Assembly: GCA_013298215.1 (NCBI GenBank)
Contig: JAAFKE010000040.1
Coordinates: 1-35,086 of the forward strand
Direction of reading: 5' to 3'
Length of the DNA stretch: 35,086 nt
Origin: Cytophagales bacterium
Lineage (GTDB): Bacteria; Bacteroidota; Bacteroidia; Cytophagales; Spirosomataceae
Below are positions 1-8,649 of this stretch, in pieces (the stretch's first letter is position 1; each line of letters begins with the position of its first letter). The notes below the pieces were generated by a model, which saw only the letters and a program-made list of their open reading frames with translations, made no database searches and was not told the origin of the DNA. The translations under genes and the position numbers were made by a program.

Positions 1-792
1 GTCGCTACTACCCGTTTGAAGCGGCATATCCAAGTACTTGCAAATGTTTTCGCGTTGGTGCATCACATCCAGCACATCCAACGGAAAACCCGACGGGTAG
101 GCATACTGCAGCCGAATCCAGTCAATCCCTGGCACGTCGGCCAAGTGGTTGAGCAGGTCGGCCAGTTGGCGTTTTTTGTAAATATCCAACCCATAATAAG
201 TCAAATCTTGGGCAATCAAAATAAGTTCTTTTGTGCCGCGCCGCGCCAGAGACTTGGCCTCGGCCACGAGCTCTTCGATGGTCTTAGAAACGTGGCCGCC
301 CCGCATGAGCGGAATGGCGCAAAAGCTGCACGGGCGGTCGCACCCTTCGGCAATTTTTTGGTAGGCGTAGTGCACTGGGGTCGTCAGCAGGCGTTCGCCA
401 ACGAGCTCGTGTTTGTAGTCGGCTTTGAGGGTTTTGAGCAAGCGAGGCAGCTCGTTTGTGCCAAACCAGGCATCGACTGTTGGTATTTCGAGGGCGAGTT
501 CGTCTTTATAACGGTGCGACAAACAACCAGTTACGTATATTTTATCAACAATGCCAGCCTCTTTTGCGTCGGCGTAGCGCAGTATCGTGTCGATCGATTC
601 TTGCTTGGCGTTGTCAATAAAACCGCACGTATTAATGACCACAATGCTGGCATCGTCGCGTTGAGCCTCGTGGGTCACGTCGAGTTTGTTGCCACGTAGT
701 TGGGTAAACAGCACCTCAGAATCTACAATATTTTTGGAGCATCCGAGCGTAACGATGTTGATTTTGCTTTTTTTTATTCCTTTGGTTTTCAT
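1..792 (-). CDS. rimO: Ribosomal protein S12 methylthiotransferase RimO, 5' part (cut by window edge)
   Basis: Reading the minus strand from the ATG at 792 gives 264 residues in frame up to the window edge; the C-terminal part, about 170 residues in normal RimO, lies outside. Visible are the N-terminal UPF0004 cluster cysteines (C18 in LGCSKN, C56 in NTCGF, C90 in TGC) and the radical-SAM motif CDRPCSFC (C151, C155, C158). LGCSKN and YLDMPLQ favour RimO over MiaB. RimO uses two Fe-S clusters and SAM to methylthiolate an aspartate of ribosomal protein S12. The ATG overlaps the TGA of the upstream DUF6702 gene (ATGA), suggesting translational coupling in the rseP operon. The family call is firm; RimO rather than another methylthiotransferase is very likely. 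Confidence 0.93.
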   Translation of the reverse strand, partial: MKTKGIKKSKINIVTLGCSKNIVDSEVLFTQLRGNKLDVTHEAQRDDASIVVINTCGFIDNAKQESIDTILRYADAKEAGIVDKIYVTGCLSHRYKDELALEIPTVDAWFGTNELPRLLKTLKADYKHELVGERLLTTPVHYAYQKIAEGCDRPCSFCAIPLMRGGHVSKTIEELVAEAKSLARRGTKELILIAQDLTYYGLDIYKKRQLADLLNHLADVPGIDWIRLQYAYPSGFPLDVLDVMHQRENICKYLDMPLQTGSSD

Positions 793-1280
793 AATTCGAT
801 GCGCTGTATTTTAGCGTTCGGCTTAAAGACGAGCGTTTTTTTTGAACCTAAATAGGTCAGATTTAATAAATTAGTTTGGTCGTCGAACAAGTCCATCAGC
901 ACGTCGTTTTGCACCGAAAACCCCCGTATGTCTTCGGCGCAGGGTACTTCGAGATACACCCACGTGCCGTCGGCTTCGTTTTCTTTGCCCACGTAACTAC
1001 ACGGTTTTTTCTGATTTTTGGGGCTTGTCAGGCCAAAGTGCTTGCGCACGTAACGCTCCACGGCGGCGTCGTTTTTGTCTTTGTTGATGACCGTAAATTT
1101 CTGCCCGCCGTTGTCTTTTCCGAGGGCGCGTTCGAGGTCGTCGGTAAAAACCCGTACACTCACCTCGAAACTTTTGGCGGGCGCGTTGTATTGCATTTGG
1201 GTAATACTGGTGTGGAAGTCGTGCTGGCAGCCAACGAGCATTCCCCAAAAAGCCAACGCCTGAAAAACGAACACTGGCAT
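789..1280 (-). CDS. DUF6702 family protein (exported, unknown function)
   Basis: A 163-residue protein with a hydrophobic N-terminus (residues 3-17) followed by Cys18, so it is either a lipoprotein or has a cleaved signal. The block beginning HDFHTSITQMQYN and the stretch VRVFTDDLERAL are how I recognise the Bacteroidota DUF6702 family, whose function is not known. Its ATG overlaps the rseP stop by one base (TAATG) and its stop overlaps the rimO start by four bases, so the three genes almost certainly share one transcript. The envelope location fits being made with RseP, but no direct functional link can be read from the sequence. Confidence 0.8.
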   Translation of the reverse strand: MPVFVFQALAFWGMLVGCQHDFHTSITQMQYNAPAKSFEVSVRVFTDDLERALGKDNGGQKFTVINKDKNDAAVERYVRKHFGLTSPKNQKKPCSYVGKENEADGTWVYLEVPCAEDIRGFSVQNDVLMDLFDDQTNLLNLTYLGSKKTLVFKPNAKIQRIEL

Positions 1281-2593
1281 TACAAAAATAGCTTCATAAT
1301 GTCATTTCCAAACGCAAATACCATCAGTCCCAGCAAGATAACCATGCCCACCTTTTGGGCGTTCTCCAAAAACGTGTCCGACGGTTTGCGCCCCGTTATC
1401 ATTTCAAATAACAAAAAAACCGTGTGGCCGCCGTCTAAGGCTGGTATGGGCAGTAGGTTCATGAAAGCAAGCACCATCGAAAGCATTCCTGTGAGCGACC
1501 AAAACTTGACCCAGTCGAACACGTTGCCGTAGGCTTTGCCGATAGTCACGAAACTTCCCAGTGATTTTTGGGCCGAAATCTCGCCCCTAAAAATTTTTCC
1601 AAACGCTTTTATCTGGTCATAGACCGTCGAGAAGGCCATCGAAGTGCCCATAACTATCGACTGGCCGATGCCGTAATCGACGTGCGACGGTTTGAGGAGT
1701 GTTTGGGCAAAAAAGCCCACCGAGCCGTCGGGGTTCACCGTCAGGTCGATGCTCGTTGGCTGGTTGTTGCGCACCAAACCCAGCACCACCGGCTTGCCCG
1801 CATTGGCGTTGGCAAGTTCTTTAAACTGGTGGTAGAACGCAATGGGCGTTTGGTTGATGCTCACAATTTTGTCGCCCGCTTTGAGGCCCGCTTTTTGGGC
1901 CGTTGTGCCAGCGGGAACCTCGCCCACCAAAAACGGGGTGATGGGTTCTACGAAGGGTTTGCCCTCGTTTTTTTTGTCGGATAGTTTCTCGATAAAATCA
2001 TTTGGAATTTCTACGTCCATCTCTTTGCCGTTGCGCACCACGCTGTAATAGCTGTTCGACTCGAGGAATATTTTGCGTATTTCGTTGAAGTCATCGAACG
2101 GTTTTCCGTTGATCTTTACGATCTTGTCGCCCGTTTTGAGACCCATTTCTTGGGCCATTTCGCCCGCCACAATGCCGTATTTAGCGTCATTGACCGAGTA
2201 ATAGTTCTTACCGTTCACAAAGGTAAGGGCCACAAATATCACGATGCCCGTCAGCACGTTCACTACAATGCCACCGAGCATCACAATGAGGCGTTGCCAG
2301 GCGGGCTTGGCCCTAAATTCCCAGGGTTCGGGCTGGGCCGACATATTTTTGGTGTCCAAAGATTCGTCGATCATTCCCGATATTTTTACGAAACCACCCA
2401 GCGGAATAGCACCGATTCCGTACTCAGTTTCGCCTTTTTGGATGCTCCAAATTTTTGGCGGAAAACCGATGTAGTATTTTTCTACGCGCATTCCGAACAT
2501 CTTGGCCGTCAGCAGGTGCCCAAGTTCGTGCAGACCCACCAAAATCGACAGTCCCAGAATCAACTGCCCTGCCATAATTAATATATCAATCAT
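1280..2593 (-). CDS. rseP: RIP metalloprotease RseP (site-2 protease, M50)
   Basis: A 437-residue inner-membrane zinc protease. The first membrane segment carries the metal-binding HELGH (residues 22-26), and the third ligand is in LDGGH (386-390), preceded by NLLPIPA. Two PDZ domains lie at about 130-200 and 220-290, each with a GLK(T/A)GDKIV motif. Site-2 proteases cut transmembrane segments of anti-sigma factors and signal-peptide remnants. Length and architecture match RseP of Bacteroidota. It is first in an overlapping operon with the DUF6702 gene and rimO. No anti-sigma factor gene is in view, so the substrate cannot be inferred. Confidence 0.95.
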   Translation of the reverse strand: MIDILIMAGQLILGLSILVGLHELGHLLTAKMFGMRVEKYYIGFPPKIWSIQKGETEYGIGAIPLGGFVKISGMIDESLDTKNMSAQPEPWEFRAKPAWQRLIVMLGGIVVNVLTGIVIFVALTFVNGKNYYSVNDAKYGIVAGEMAQEMGLKTGDKIVKINGKPFDDFNEIRKIFLESNSYYSVVRNGKEMDVEIPNDFIEKLSDKKNEGKPFVEPITPFLVGEVPAGTTAQKAGLKAGDKIVSINQTPIAFYHQFKELANANAGKPVVLGLVRNNQPTSIDLTVNPDGSVGFFAQTLLKPSHVDYGIGQSIVMGTSMAFSTVYDQIKAFGKIFRGEISAQKSLGSFVTIGKAYGNVFDWVKFWSLTGMLSMVLAFMNLLPIPALDGGHTVFLLFEMITGRKPSDTFLENAQKVGMVILLGLMVFAFGNDIMKLFL

Positions 2594-2669
2594 ATTGTAT
2601 AAGTTAGGTTTTTGCCTCCCGCACGGTTGTTCGCAGGGTGCGGGTCATTTTTAATTTTAAACCGATCAA

Positions 2670-2677
2670 CAAAATTA
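2670..2677 (-). promoter_or_regulatory. Candidate -7 element for the rseP operon
   Basis: The minus strand reads TAATTTTG, an exact match to the Bacteroidota -7 consensus TAnnTTTG, 77 bases upstream of the rseP ATG. I see no TTTG at the usual 19-base spacing, so this is a weak call. A 7-bp inverted repeat (CCCGCAC / GTGCGGG, about 2619-2645) lies between it and the gene and would be in the leader RNA. Confidence 0.35.
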
Positions 2678-2849
2678 ACGTATTTTGGCCAACAAAATTC
2701 GATTGGGGTGTTTTTTCAAAAGCCATAATACCGATATTTGCACTCAGTCAATAAAAAATATGGTTCTGTGGCAGCTTTCTAAAAAAAATAGTTTGCCACA
2801 TTGGGCGATAAACCTGTATCAGACTCCACACCTTCTAAACCCGTAATTT

Positions 2850-5291
2850 ATGAAATACACCCGTGCCGCGTCGAGCCTACTTTTGGTGGTGGGTCTTACC
2901 TACTTGTTGAACCGCCCGCTGGGGGTTGTGCCCGCGCTGGGGCCGTTTTTGAGTCCGTTCGAGGGGTTTTGGCAAAATGGCGAAGCCGCCGCCAAGAACC
3001 CGTTTCGTCAGCTCACGCTCGACGGCCTCAAAGCACAGGTCAATATTGAGCTCGACGACAACATGGTGCCGCATATTTTTGCCCAAAACAACCACGATCT
3101 GTACCTTGCCCAGGGCTACATGACGGCCTACCACCGCCTGTGGCAGATGGAGTTTTATGCCCGCGCGGCGGGCGGGCGGCTGTCGGAGGTGCTGGGGGCG
3201 CGAACGGTGGAGTATGACCGCTACAACCGCCGCATGGGGATGGTGTACGGCGCCGAAAAATCGCTGGCGGCTATGATGGCCGATCCCGTTCTGAAAGAAA
3301 TTTTGGAGGCGTATGCCGAAGGTGTGAACGCCTTCATTGACCAAAACCACGCGCGCGACTTGCCCGTGGAGTATAAGCTGTTGGGCTACAAACCCGAACA
3401 CTGGACTCCATTGCACTCCATGTTGATGTTTAAGAACATGACGGCCATGCTGGCGGGCGGCTCCGACGATTGGGCCATGACGCAGATCAAACAAAAGTAC
3501 GGGCAGGAAGTGGTCAATGACCTGTTTCCCAACTACCCGACCCGCGAGAGCCCCATTATTCCAGCGGGAACAAAGTGGGATTTTACGCCCTTGAAGCCCA
3601 TTACGCTGGCCAGCGCGGTGGCTCCCAAAGTGGCTGGGCGGTTTGAGTTAGACGAAAAACCCGAGGGCATCGGCTCAAACAACTGGGCGGTGAGCGGCTC
3701 AAAATCGTCGTCGGGCTACCCCATTTTGGCCAACGACCCCCACCTGCAACTCACGCTGCCGTCGATCTGGTACCAAATCCAACTCCACGGCCCCGACGTG
3801 AACGCTTGCGGGGTGTCGCTGCCAGGTGTGCCTGGGGTCACGATTGGTTTTAATCAGGACGTGGCTTGGGGGGTGACCAACGTAGATGCCGATGTGATGG
3901 ATTTTTACCAAATCAAGTTCAAAGACCCCTCAATGGCCGAATATCAACACGGTGGGCAGTGGAAAAAGACAACCTCCCGCGTTGAGACCATCAAAATAAA
4001 AGGGAAAGCAGATTTGATCGACACCGTTTTTTATACCCACCACGGGCCAGTTGTATATAACGAGGGGCAGAAACCGTTTAAAAAACAAGTACCCAACGGC
4101 TACGCCATGCGCTGGATAGGCCACGATGCGTACAGAGATTTGTATACATTTCATTTGCTGAACCGGGCCAAAAACCACGCCGATTACCGCAAAGCACTTT
4201 CGTTTTATGGCGCACCAGCCCAAAACTTTATCTACGCCGACCGCCACCGCGACATTGCTATTTCGGCAAATGGTAGGTATCCGCTCAAAGCCAAAGAGCA
4301 AGGTAAGTTTGTGATGGATGGCACCGACCCCGCCAACGACTGGAACGGCTGGGTGCCCGCCGAGCACAACCCGCACGTGAAAAACCCGCCGCGTGGTTTT
4401 GTGAGTTCGGCCAACCAATCATCGACCGACCCAACGTATCCGTACTACATAAATTGGCGTTTTGCGCCCGCCGAACGCGGAATACGAATAAACCAGCGGC
4501 TGGCCAATATGCAAGGTGCTACACTCGACAGCCTCCGTATTCTGCAAAACGACAATTATAACGTGGCGGCAGAGTATATTTTGCCCACGCTACTGCGGAG
4601 CGTGAACATAAAAGACCTACGCGGCGACCAATTGTTGGCCTACAATGCCGTTGAAACCTGGAACTACGACAACGGGATTAACGCCGTGGGAGCATCTATT
4701 TTTGAAAATTGGCTCGACTTGCTCGGAGCCGCAGTTTGGGAGGATGAGTTTGCCCGAGATGGCGATAAAAATTCGCTGCGCTACCCAACCCGCGACCGCC
4801 TCTACACCATGATGCTCAAGCAACCCACCGCCAAATGGTTTGATAACGTAGCCACCAAAGATAAAATCGAAACCATGAGCGACGACGTGACGCTGAGTTT
4901 CAAGAACACCATCGACAGCCTAACGAAGTGGCAAGGGCCTTTTGACGCAAAAACGTGGGCGTGGAACAAAACCAAAAGCACCGACATAAAGCACCTGGCG
5001 CAGCTGCCCGCATTTAGCCGAATGAACATCGTGAACGGCGGCGGGCGCGGCTGCATAAACGCCACCACCCAGCAAAATGGGCCGTCGTGGCGCATGGTGG
5101 TGGCTCTGGGCGAGAACGTGAAAGCCTACGGCCTGTACCCAGGCGGGCAGTCGGGCAATCCGTCGAGCAAATATTACGACAACATGATAAACAAATGGGC
5201 AAAGGGAGAGCTCAACGAGTTGATCTACATGAAAACCAAAGACGACAAAAGTGCCAAGATAATTGGTAGTTGGAAATTGGTAAATAAGTAG
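2850..5291 (+). CDS. Penicillin acylase family protein (Ntn hydrolase, S45)
   Basis: An 813-residue precursor with an N-terminal hydrophobic signal/anchor (residues about 8-27). In S45 enzymes the chain cleaves itself before a serine that becomes the N-terminal nucleophile; here that is Ser276 in GSNNWAVSG, followed by the conserved ANDPHL and the PGVPGVTIGFN block. Residues 28-275 would be the alpha chain plus linker and 276-813 the beta chain. These enzymes hydrolyse amide bonds of beta-lactams, acyl-homoserine lactones or other N-acyl compounds; substrate cannot be told from sequence. The enzyme is probably periplasmic. The start was chosen at MKYT because the hydrophobic segment follows directly. 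A small membrane-protein gene follows after 66 bases. Confidence 0.93.
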   Translation: MKYTRAASSLLLVVGLTYLLNRPLGVVPALGPFLSPFEGFWQNGEAAAKNPFRQLTLDGLKAQVNIELDDNMVPHIFAQNNHDLYLAQGYMTAYHRLWQMEFYARAAGGRLSEVLGARTVEYDRYNRRMGMVYGAEKSLAAMMADPVLKEILEAYAEGVNAFIDQNHARDLPVEYKLLGYKPEHWTPLHSMLMFKNMTAMLAGGSDDWAMTQIKQKYGQEVVNDLFPNYPTRESPIIPAGTKWDFTPLKPITLASAVAPKVAGRFELDEKPEGIGSNNWAVSGSKSSSGYPILANDPHLQLTLPSIWYQIQLHGPDVNACGVSLPGVPGVTIGFNQDVAWGVTNVDADVMDFYQIKFKDPSMAEYQHGGQWKKTTSRVETIKIKGKADLIDTVFYTHHGPVVYNEGQKPFKKQVPNGYAMRWIGHDAYRDLYTFHLLNRAKNHADYRKALSFYGAPAQNFIYADRHRDIAISANGRYPLKAKEQGKFVMDGTDPANDWNGWVPAEHNPHVKNPPRGFVSSANQSSTDPTYPYYINWRFAPAERGIRINQRLANMQGATLDSLRILQNDNYNVAAEYILPTLLRSVNIKDLRGDQLLAYNAVETWNYDNGINAVGASIFENWLDLLGAAVWEDEFARDGDKNSLRYPTRDRLYTMMLKQPTAKWFDNVATKDKIETMSDDVTLSFKNTIDSLTKWQGPFDAKTWAWNKTKSTDIKHLAQLPAFSRMNIVNGGGRGCINATTQQNGPSWRMVVALGENVKAYGLYPGGQSGNPSSKYYDNMINKWAKGELNELIYMKTKDDKSAKIIGSWKLVNK

Positions 5292-5357
5292 AAAGCCGTT
5301 GGTTGTGAGCCAGTTGGTTGTTTTTAAGTAGGTATTGACTTTTTAAATATTCGTAAA

Positions 5358-5711
5358 ATGCTATACGTTTTGATTCTGATAGTTGGGGCGGTGGCCCAGT
5401 ATTTTTTGCCCTGGTGGAGCATGCCACTGGTTTGTTTTGGGCTAAGTGCGTGGCTGGCAAACGGTGGTAAGACCGCCTTTTGGGCGGCGGCGGCGGGCAT
5501 CGCTACGCTCTGGTTGGCCTACGCCATGTACCTACACACGGTAACAGACGGGGTGATGACCCAAAAAATAGCCCAAGTTTTTGTTGAAAAATACCCTTAT
5601 CCAGCGCTTATGTTTGTGCTCACGGCCGTAGTGGGGGGGCTGGTGGCTGGTTGCGCGGGTATGGCGGGCTTTTTTGTGCGGCAGGCGTTTGCAAAACCAG
5701 AAGTGGCGTAA
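5358..5711 (+). CDS. Small integral membrane protein, unknown function
   Basis: 117 residues, almost entirely hydrophobic, with three or four probable membrane segments (about 1-17, 20-36, 40-60 and 82-108). I recognise no family. It lies 66 bases after the penicillin-acylase gene on the same strand and may be co-transcribed. Its stop is 15 bases from the convergent stop of the SDR gene. Codon use and base composition look like the neighbours, which supports a real gene. Confidence 0.7.
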   Translation: MLYVLILIVGAVAQYFLPWWSMPLVCFGLSAWLANGGKTAFWAAAAGIATLWLAYAMYLHTVTDGVMTQKIAQVFVEKYPYPALMFVLTAVVGGLVAGCAGMAGFFVRQAFAKPEVA

Positions 5712-5726
5712 TTTACTAAGCTGGGT

Positions 5727-6500
5727 CTACGTGTTGAGCCGAATAAAACCGCCGTCGATGGGGTAATCTACACCCGTTACAAAACTGGCCTCGTCCGAAC
5801 ACAGGTACAACGCCAGCGCACCGATTTCGGCGGGCTCGGCCATGCGGCCAATGGGCTGCGTTTTGGCCAACCGCTCAAACGTTTCGACCTCTTGGCCTGG
5901 GTAATTTTTGGCAATAAAACCATCTACGAAGGGCGTGTGCACCCGCGCTGGCGATATGCAAACGCACCGGATGCGGTCTTTTATGTAGTCTTTGGCCACC
6001 GAAAGCGTCATAGAAAGCACCGCCCCTTTGCTCATCGAGTACGCAAAGCGGTCGGCCAGGCCCACCGTGGCGGCAATAGATGCCACGTTCAGGATCACGC
6101 CGCCACCCGCCTTTTTGAGATGCTCAACAACACCAAACATACAGTTGTAGTAGCCTTTCACATTGACGTTATAGATGCGGTCAAAATCCGACTCGGAGGT
6201 AGTGTCTAAGCGGCCCACGTGCGCCACCCCCGCATTATTGACCAAAATATGAATGGCCCCGCTGGCCGCTATGCCGTCTATAACGGCCAGCACGTTGGCC
6301 TGGTTCGACACGTCCACGGCGTGGGCTTGTGCTTGGCCGCCTTCGGCCACAATCTGGGCAACTATCTGCTCGGCAACTGCCAAGTTGAGTTCTAAAATAT
6401 GAACGAATGCCCCGCGTTGGGCAAAAGTCTGCGAGATGGCCAAGCCTATTCCGCTGGCACCTCCAGTGACCAAAGCCGTTTTTCCAGTTAAATCAAACAT
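5727..6500 (-). CDS. SDR family NAD(P)-dependent oxidoreductase
   Basis: A 257-residue classical short-chain dehydrogenase: cofactor motif TGGASGIG at 12-19, NNAG at 88-91, catalytic Ser141, Tyr154 and Lys158 (YSMSK), and a C-terminal DYPIDGG block. Glu37 after the second beta strand (ILELN) suggests a preference for NAD over NADP. The C-terminal half (ARVHTPFVDGF, PIGRMAEPAEI) resembles sugar-acid or 2-keto-3-deoxy-sugar dehydrogenases of Bacteroidota, but the substrate is not determined. It sits 114 bases downstream of lysS on the same strand, separated by a palindromic element, and is probably its own unit. Confidence 0.92.
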   Translation of the reverse strand: MFDLTGKTALVTGGASGIGLAISQTFAQRGAFVHILELNLAVAEQIVAQIVAEGGQAQAHAVDVSNQANVLAVIDGIAASGAIHILVNNAGVAHVGRLDTTSESDFDRIYNVNVKGYYNCMFGVVEHLKKAGGGVILNVASIAATVGLADRFAYSMSKGAVLSMTLSVAKDYIKDRIRCVCISPARVHTPFVDGFIAKNYPGQEVETFERLAKTQPIGRMAEPAEIGALALYLCSDEASFVTGVDYPIDGGFIRLNT

Positions 6501-6562
6501 AGTTTTAGCGCTTTTACAATTTGGTTTGATGGATAAAAAAGCCGCTGCCTGTGTGCTCCGCC

Positions 6563-6601
6563 GTTGTCAGTGTCCTCACTGACAACCATACCACTGACAA
6601 C
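6563..6601. repeat. REP-like palindrome with a third repeat arm
   Basis: GTTGTCAGTG (6563-6572), a TCCT loop, and its exact reverse complement CACTGACAAC (6577-6586) form a perfect 10-bp hairpin; the right arm is repeated directly at 6592-6601. There is no T-tract on either side, so it is not a canonical intrinsic terminator, although it lies just downstream of lysS. It may be a REP-type element. Confidence 0.7.
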
Positions 6602-6614
6602 ACAGCGTTCAATA

Positions 6615-6845
6615 TTATTGCGTTGTCCAGTTGGTTATTTCGTCTAAGGTGGGCATTTTTTCTTCTATTTTAAGTTTTTTACGTAGGCCGCCCAAGTCAT
6701 TGAACACCTTGTTGGGGGCGGCTGCTTTTAGGGCTTCGATGGTGAGAATGTTCATTTTTTGGAGGGCGGCAACCCACACCAATGGCACGCCAGCCGCCTG
6801 GTAGTCGGCATCGGTGGCCATTTCTACCACCTTTTCGGGGCGCAT
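6615..6845 (-). pseudogene. Detached native 3' end of lysS
   Basis: This open stretch contains one copy of the duplicated segment followed by the original LysRS C-terminus, 34 residues from APNKVFND to the stop at 6615. The lysS reading frame no longer reaches it, because the 127-bp duplication shifts the frame. Deleting one 127-bp copy joins it to lysS in frame and gives a 575-residue enzyme, showing that it is the displaced gene end and not an independent gene. An internal ATG (MRPEK) exists, but nothing suggests it is translated. Confidence 0.8.
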
Positions 6846-8469
6846 CTGCGGCTTTTAGGGCTTCGATGGTGAGAATGTTCATTTTTTGGAGGGCGGCAAC
6901 CCACACCAATGGCACGCCAGCCGCCTGGTAGTCGGCATCGGTGGCCATTTCTACCACCTTTTCGGGGCGCATCTGCGGAAAAAACAGTACCTCCTGAATC
7001 GACACGTTGTTGGTTAGCAGCATCGTGAGGCGGTCTATGCCAATGCCGATGCCCGCCGTCGGAGGCATTCCGTACTCGAGGGCGCGGATAAAATCCTCGT
7101 CCATGGCCATGGCTTCGTCGTCGCCGCGCTCGGCCAACCGCATCTGCTCCTCGAACCGCTCACGCTGGTCGATGGGGTCGTTGAGCTCGGAGTAGGCGTT
7201 GGCAATTTCTTTGCCGTTCACAAACAACTCGAACCGCTCCACCAAACCTGCCTTGCTGCGGTGTTTTTTGGTGAGCGGCGACATCTCTACGGGGTAGTCG
7301 ATGATAAAAGTTGGTTGGATGAGGTTCGCTTCGACTTTCGCGCCAAAAATTTCGTCGATCAGTTTGCCTTTGCCCATCGAGTCGTCTACGTCAATGCCCT
7401 GCGCTTTGCACCACGCCTGCAAAGAAGCCACGCTTTCCATTTCGACGTTTATACCCGTGTATTTTTCGATGGCCTCCCCAATGCTCAACCGTCCAAATGG
7501 CCCCGCAAATTCGATGGTGTTTTGCCCCACCACCACTTGCGTTTGGCCGTTGGTGGCCACGGCCACGGCTTCAAACAGTTGCTCGGTCATGGCCATCATC
7601 CAGTAATAATCTTTGTAGGCCACATAAAACTCCAACGACGTGAACTCTGGGTTGTGGGTGCGGTCCATGCCCTCGTTTCTAAACATTTTGCCAAACTCAT
7701 ACACGCCCTCAAAGCCGCCCACAATGAGGCGTTTGAGGTACAATTCGTTGGCAATGCGCATAAAAAGCGGCATATCGAGCGTGTTGTGGTGCGTCTTGAA
7801 AGGCCGCGCTGCCGCCCCGCCGTGAATGGGCTGCAAGATGGGCGTTTCTACCTCGAGCCAGCCTTTGTCGTCAAAAATGCGGCGCATCGTACTGATTATC
7901 CGGGCGCGTTTCACAAAAACCTCCCGCACCTGCGGGTTCACAACCAAGTCCACGTAGCGTTGGCGGTAGCGTTGCTCGGGGTCAGTAAAACCGTCATACA
8001 CCTTGCCGTCGGCTTCTTTGACCACCGGCAGCGGCCGCAAAGACTTGTTTAGGACCGTAAAATCAGTTACGTGAACCGACGTTTCGCCAGTTTGGGTGCT
8101 GAAAACGAACCCTTTAATGCCCAAAATATCGCCAATGTCCAACAGTTTTTTGAAGACCGTATTGTAGCGTGTTTTGTCGTCGTGGGGGCACAGATCGTCG
8201 CGTCTAAAATACAACTGAACCCGCCCCGTGCTGTCTTGTAGTTCGGCAAAAGAAGCACTGCCCATGATCCTAAACCCCATGATTCGCCCCGCAATAGACA
8301 CGTTTTTGTAAACCGAGTCGTCGGTTTGGGGGGCTGTTGGGTCGTAGTTTTTGAGAATATCGGCCGCATTGGTGTTCACCTCAAACAAGTCGGCGGGGTA
8401 GGGGTCGATTCCCAAATTGATTAAGTCTTGCCGCTTTTGGCGGCGTAGGAGTTCTTGTTCACTCAACAT
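6697..8469 (-). CDS. lysS: Lysyl-tRNA synthetase, class II, with frameshifted C-terminus
   Basis: Class II LysRS charges tRNA-Lys with lysine. The N-terminal OB-fold anticodon-binding domain (about 50-170) is followed by the catalytic domain with motif 2 (FRNEGMDRTHNPEF) and motif 3 (GIGIGIDRLTMLL). As it stands the frame gives 590 residues. Residues 1-541 are native, but 542-590 come from an out-of-frame reading of the first copy of a 127-bp tandem repeat. Removing one copy restores a 575-residue protein with a normal ending. The well-studied E. coli enzyme ends shortly after motif 3, so the altered tail lies outside the catalytic core and activity may survive. The minus strand reads TAATTTTG at 8522-8529, a candidate -7 element 53 bases upstream of the ATG. 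An assembly error is the main alternative. Confidence 0.93.
   Translation of the reverse strand: MLSEQELLRRQKRQDLINLGIDPYPADLFEVNTNAADILKNYDPTAPQTDDSVYKNVSIAGRIMGFRIMGSASFAELQDSTGRVQLYFRRDDLCPHDDKTRYNTVFKKLLDIGDILGIKGFVFSTQTGETSVHVTDFTVLNKSLRPLPVVKEADGKVYDGFTDPEQRYRQRYVDLVVNPQVREVFVKRARIISTMRRIFDDKGWLEVETPILQPIHGGAAARPFKTHHNTLDMPLFMRIANELYLKRLIVGGFEGVYEFGKMFRNEGMDRTHNPEFTSLEFYVAYKDYYWMMAMTEQLFEAVAVATNGQTQVVVGQNTIEFAGPFGRLSIGEAIEKYTGINVEMESVASLQAWCKAQGIDVDDSMGKGKLIDEIFGAKVEANLIQPTFIIDYPVEMSPLTKKHRSKAGLVERFELFVNGKEIANAYSELNDPIDQRERFEEQMRLAERGDDEAMAMDEDFIRALEYGMPPTAGIGIGIDRLTMLLTNNVSIQEVLFFPQMRPEKVVEMATDADYQAAGVPLVWVAALQKMNILTIEALKAADAPRKGGRNGHRCRLPGGWRAIGVGCRPPKNEHSHHRSPKSSRPQQGVQ
6724..6978. 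repeat. 127-bp perfect tandem duplication inside lysS
   Basis: Copy 1 is 6724-6850 and copy 2 is 6851-6977; both begin GCTTTTAGGGCTTCG and end GCGCATCTGCG, with one further shared G at the junction. I see no mismatches. Because 127 is not a multiple of three, the duplication shifts the lysS frame. The lack of divergence means a very recent event, ongoing phase variation, or an assembly artefact. Confidence 0.95.
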
Positions 8470-8649
8470 TACGTATCTTTTATTGGTATTTTGTGCGGTT
8501 ATTATTGCAAAAGGCTTTCCGCAAAATTAAGGAAAAGAATCAACAACAGAATTTAAAAAATGAGCAATAAGTTGTGCGACGGATAGCATGGCAGCTAAAC
8601 TTTTAAGCCCCCAATGCGGTTAGTGATGTACAATAAACTCAAATAGGTA

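Noticed and set aside
16-699. Plus-strand open frame of 227 codons at the left edge
   Set aside because: It lies antisense to rimO, whose cysteine motifs are unmistakable on the minus strand; the plus-strand translation resembles no protein.
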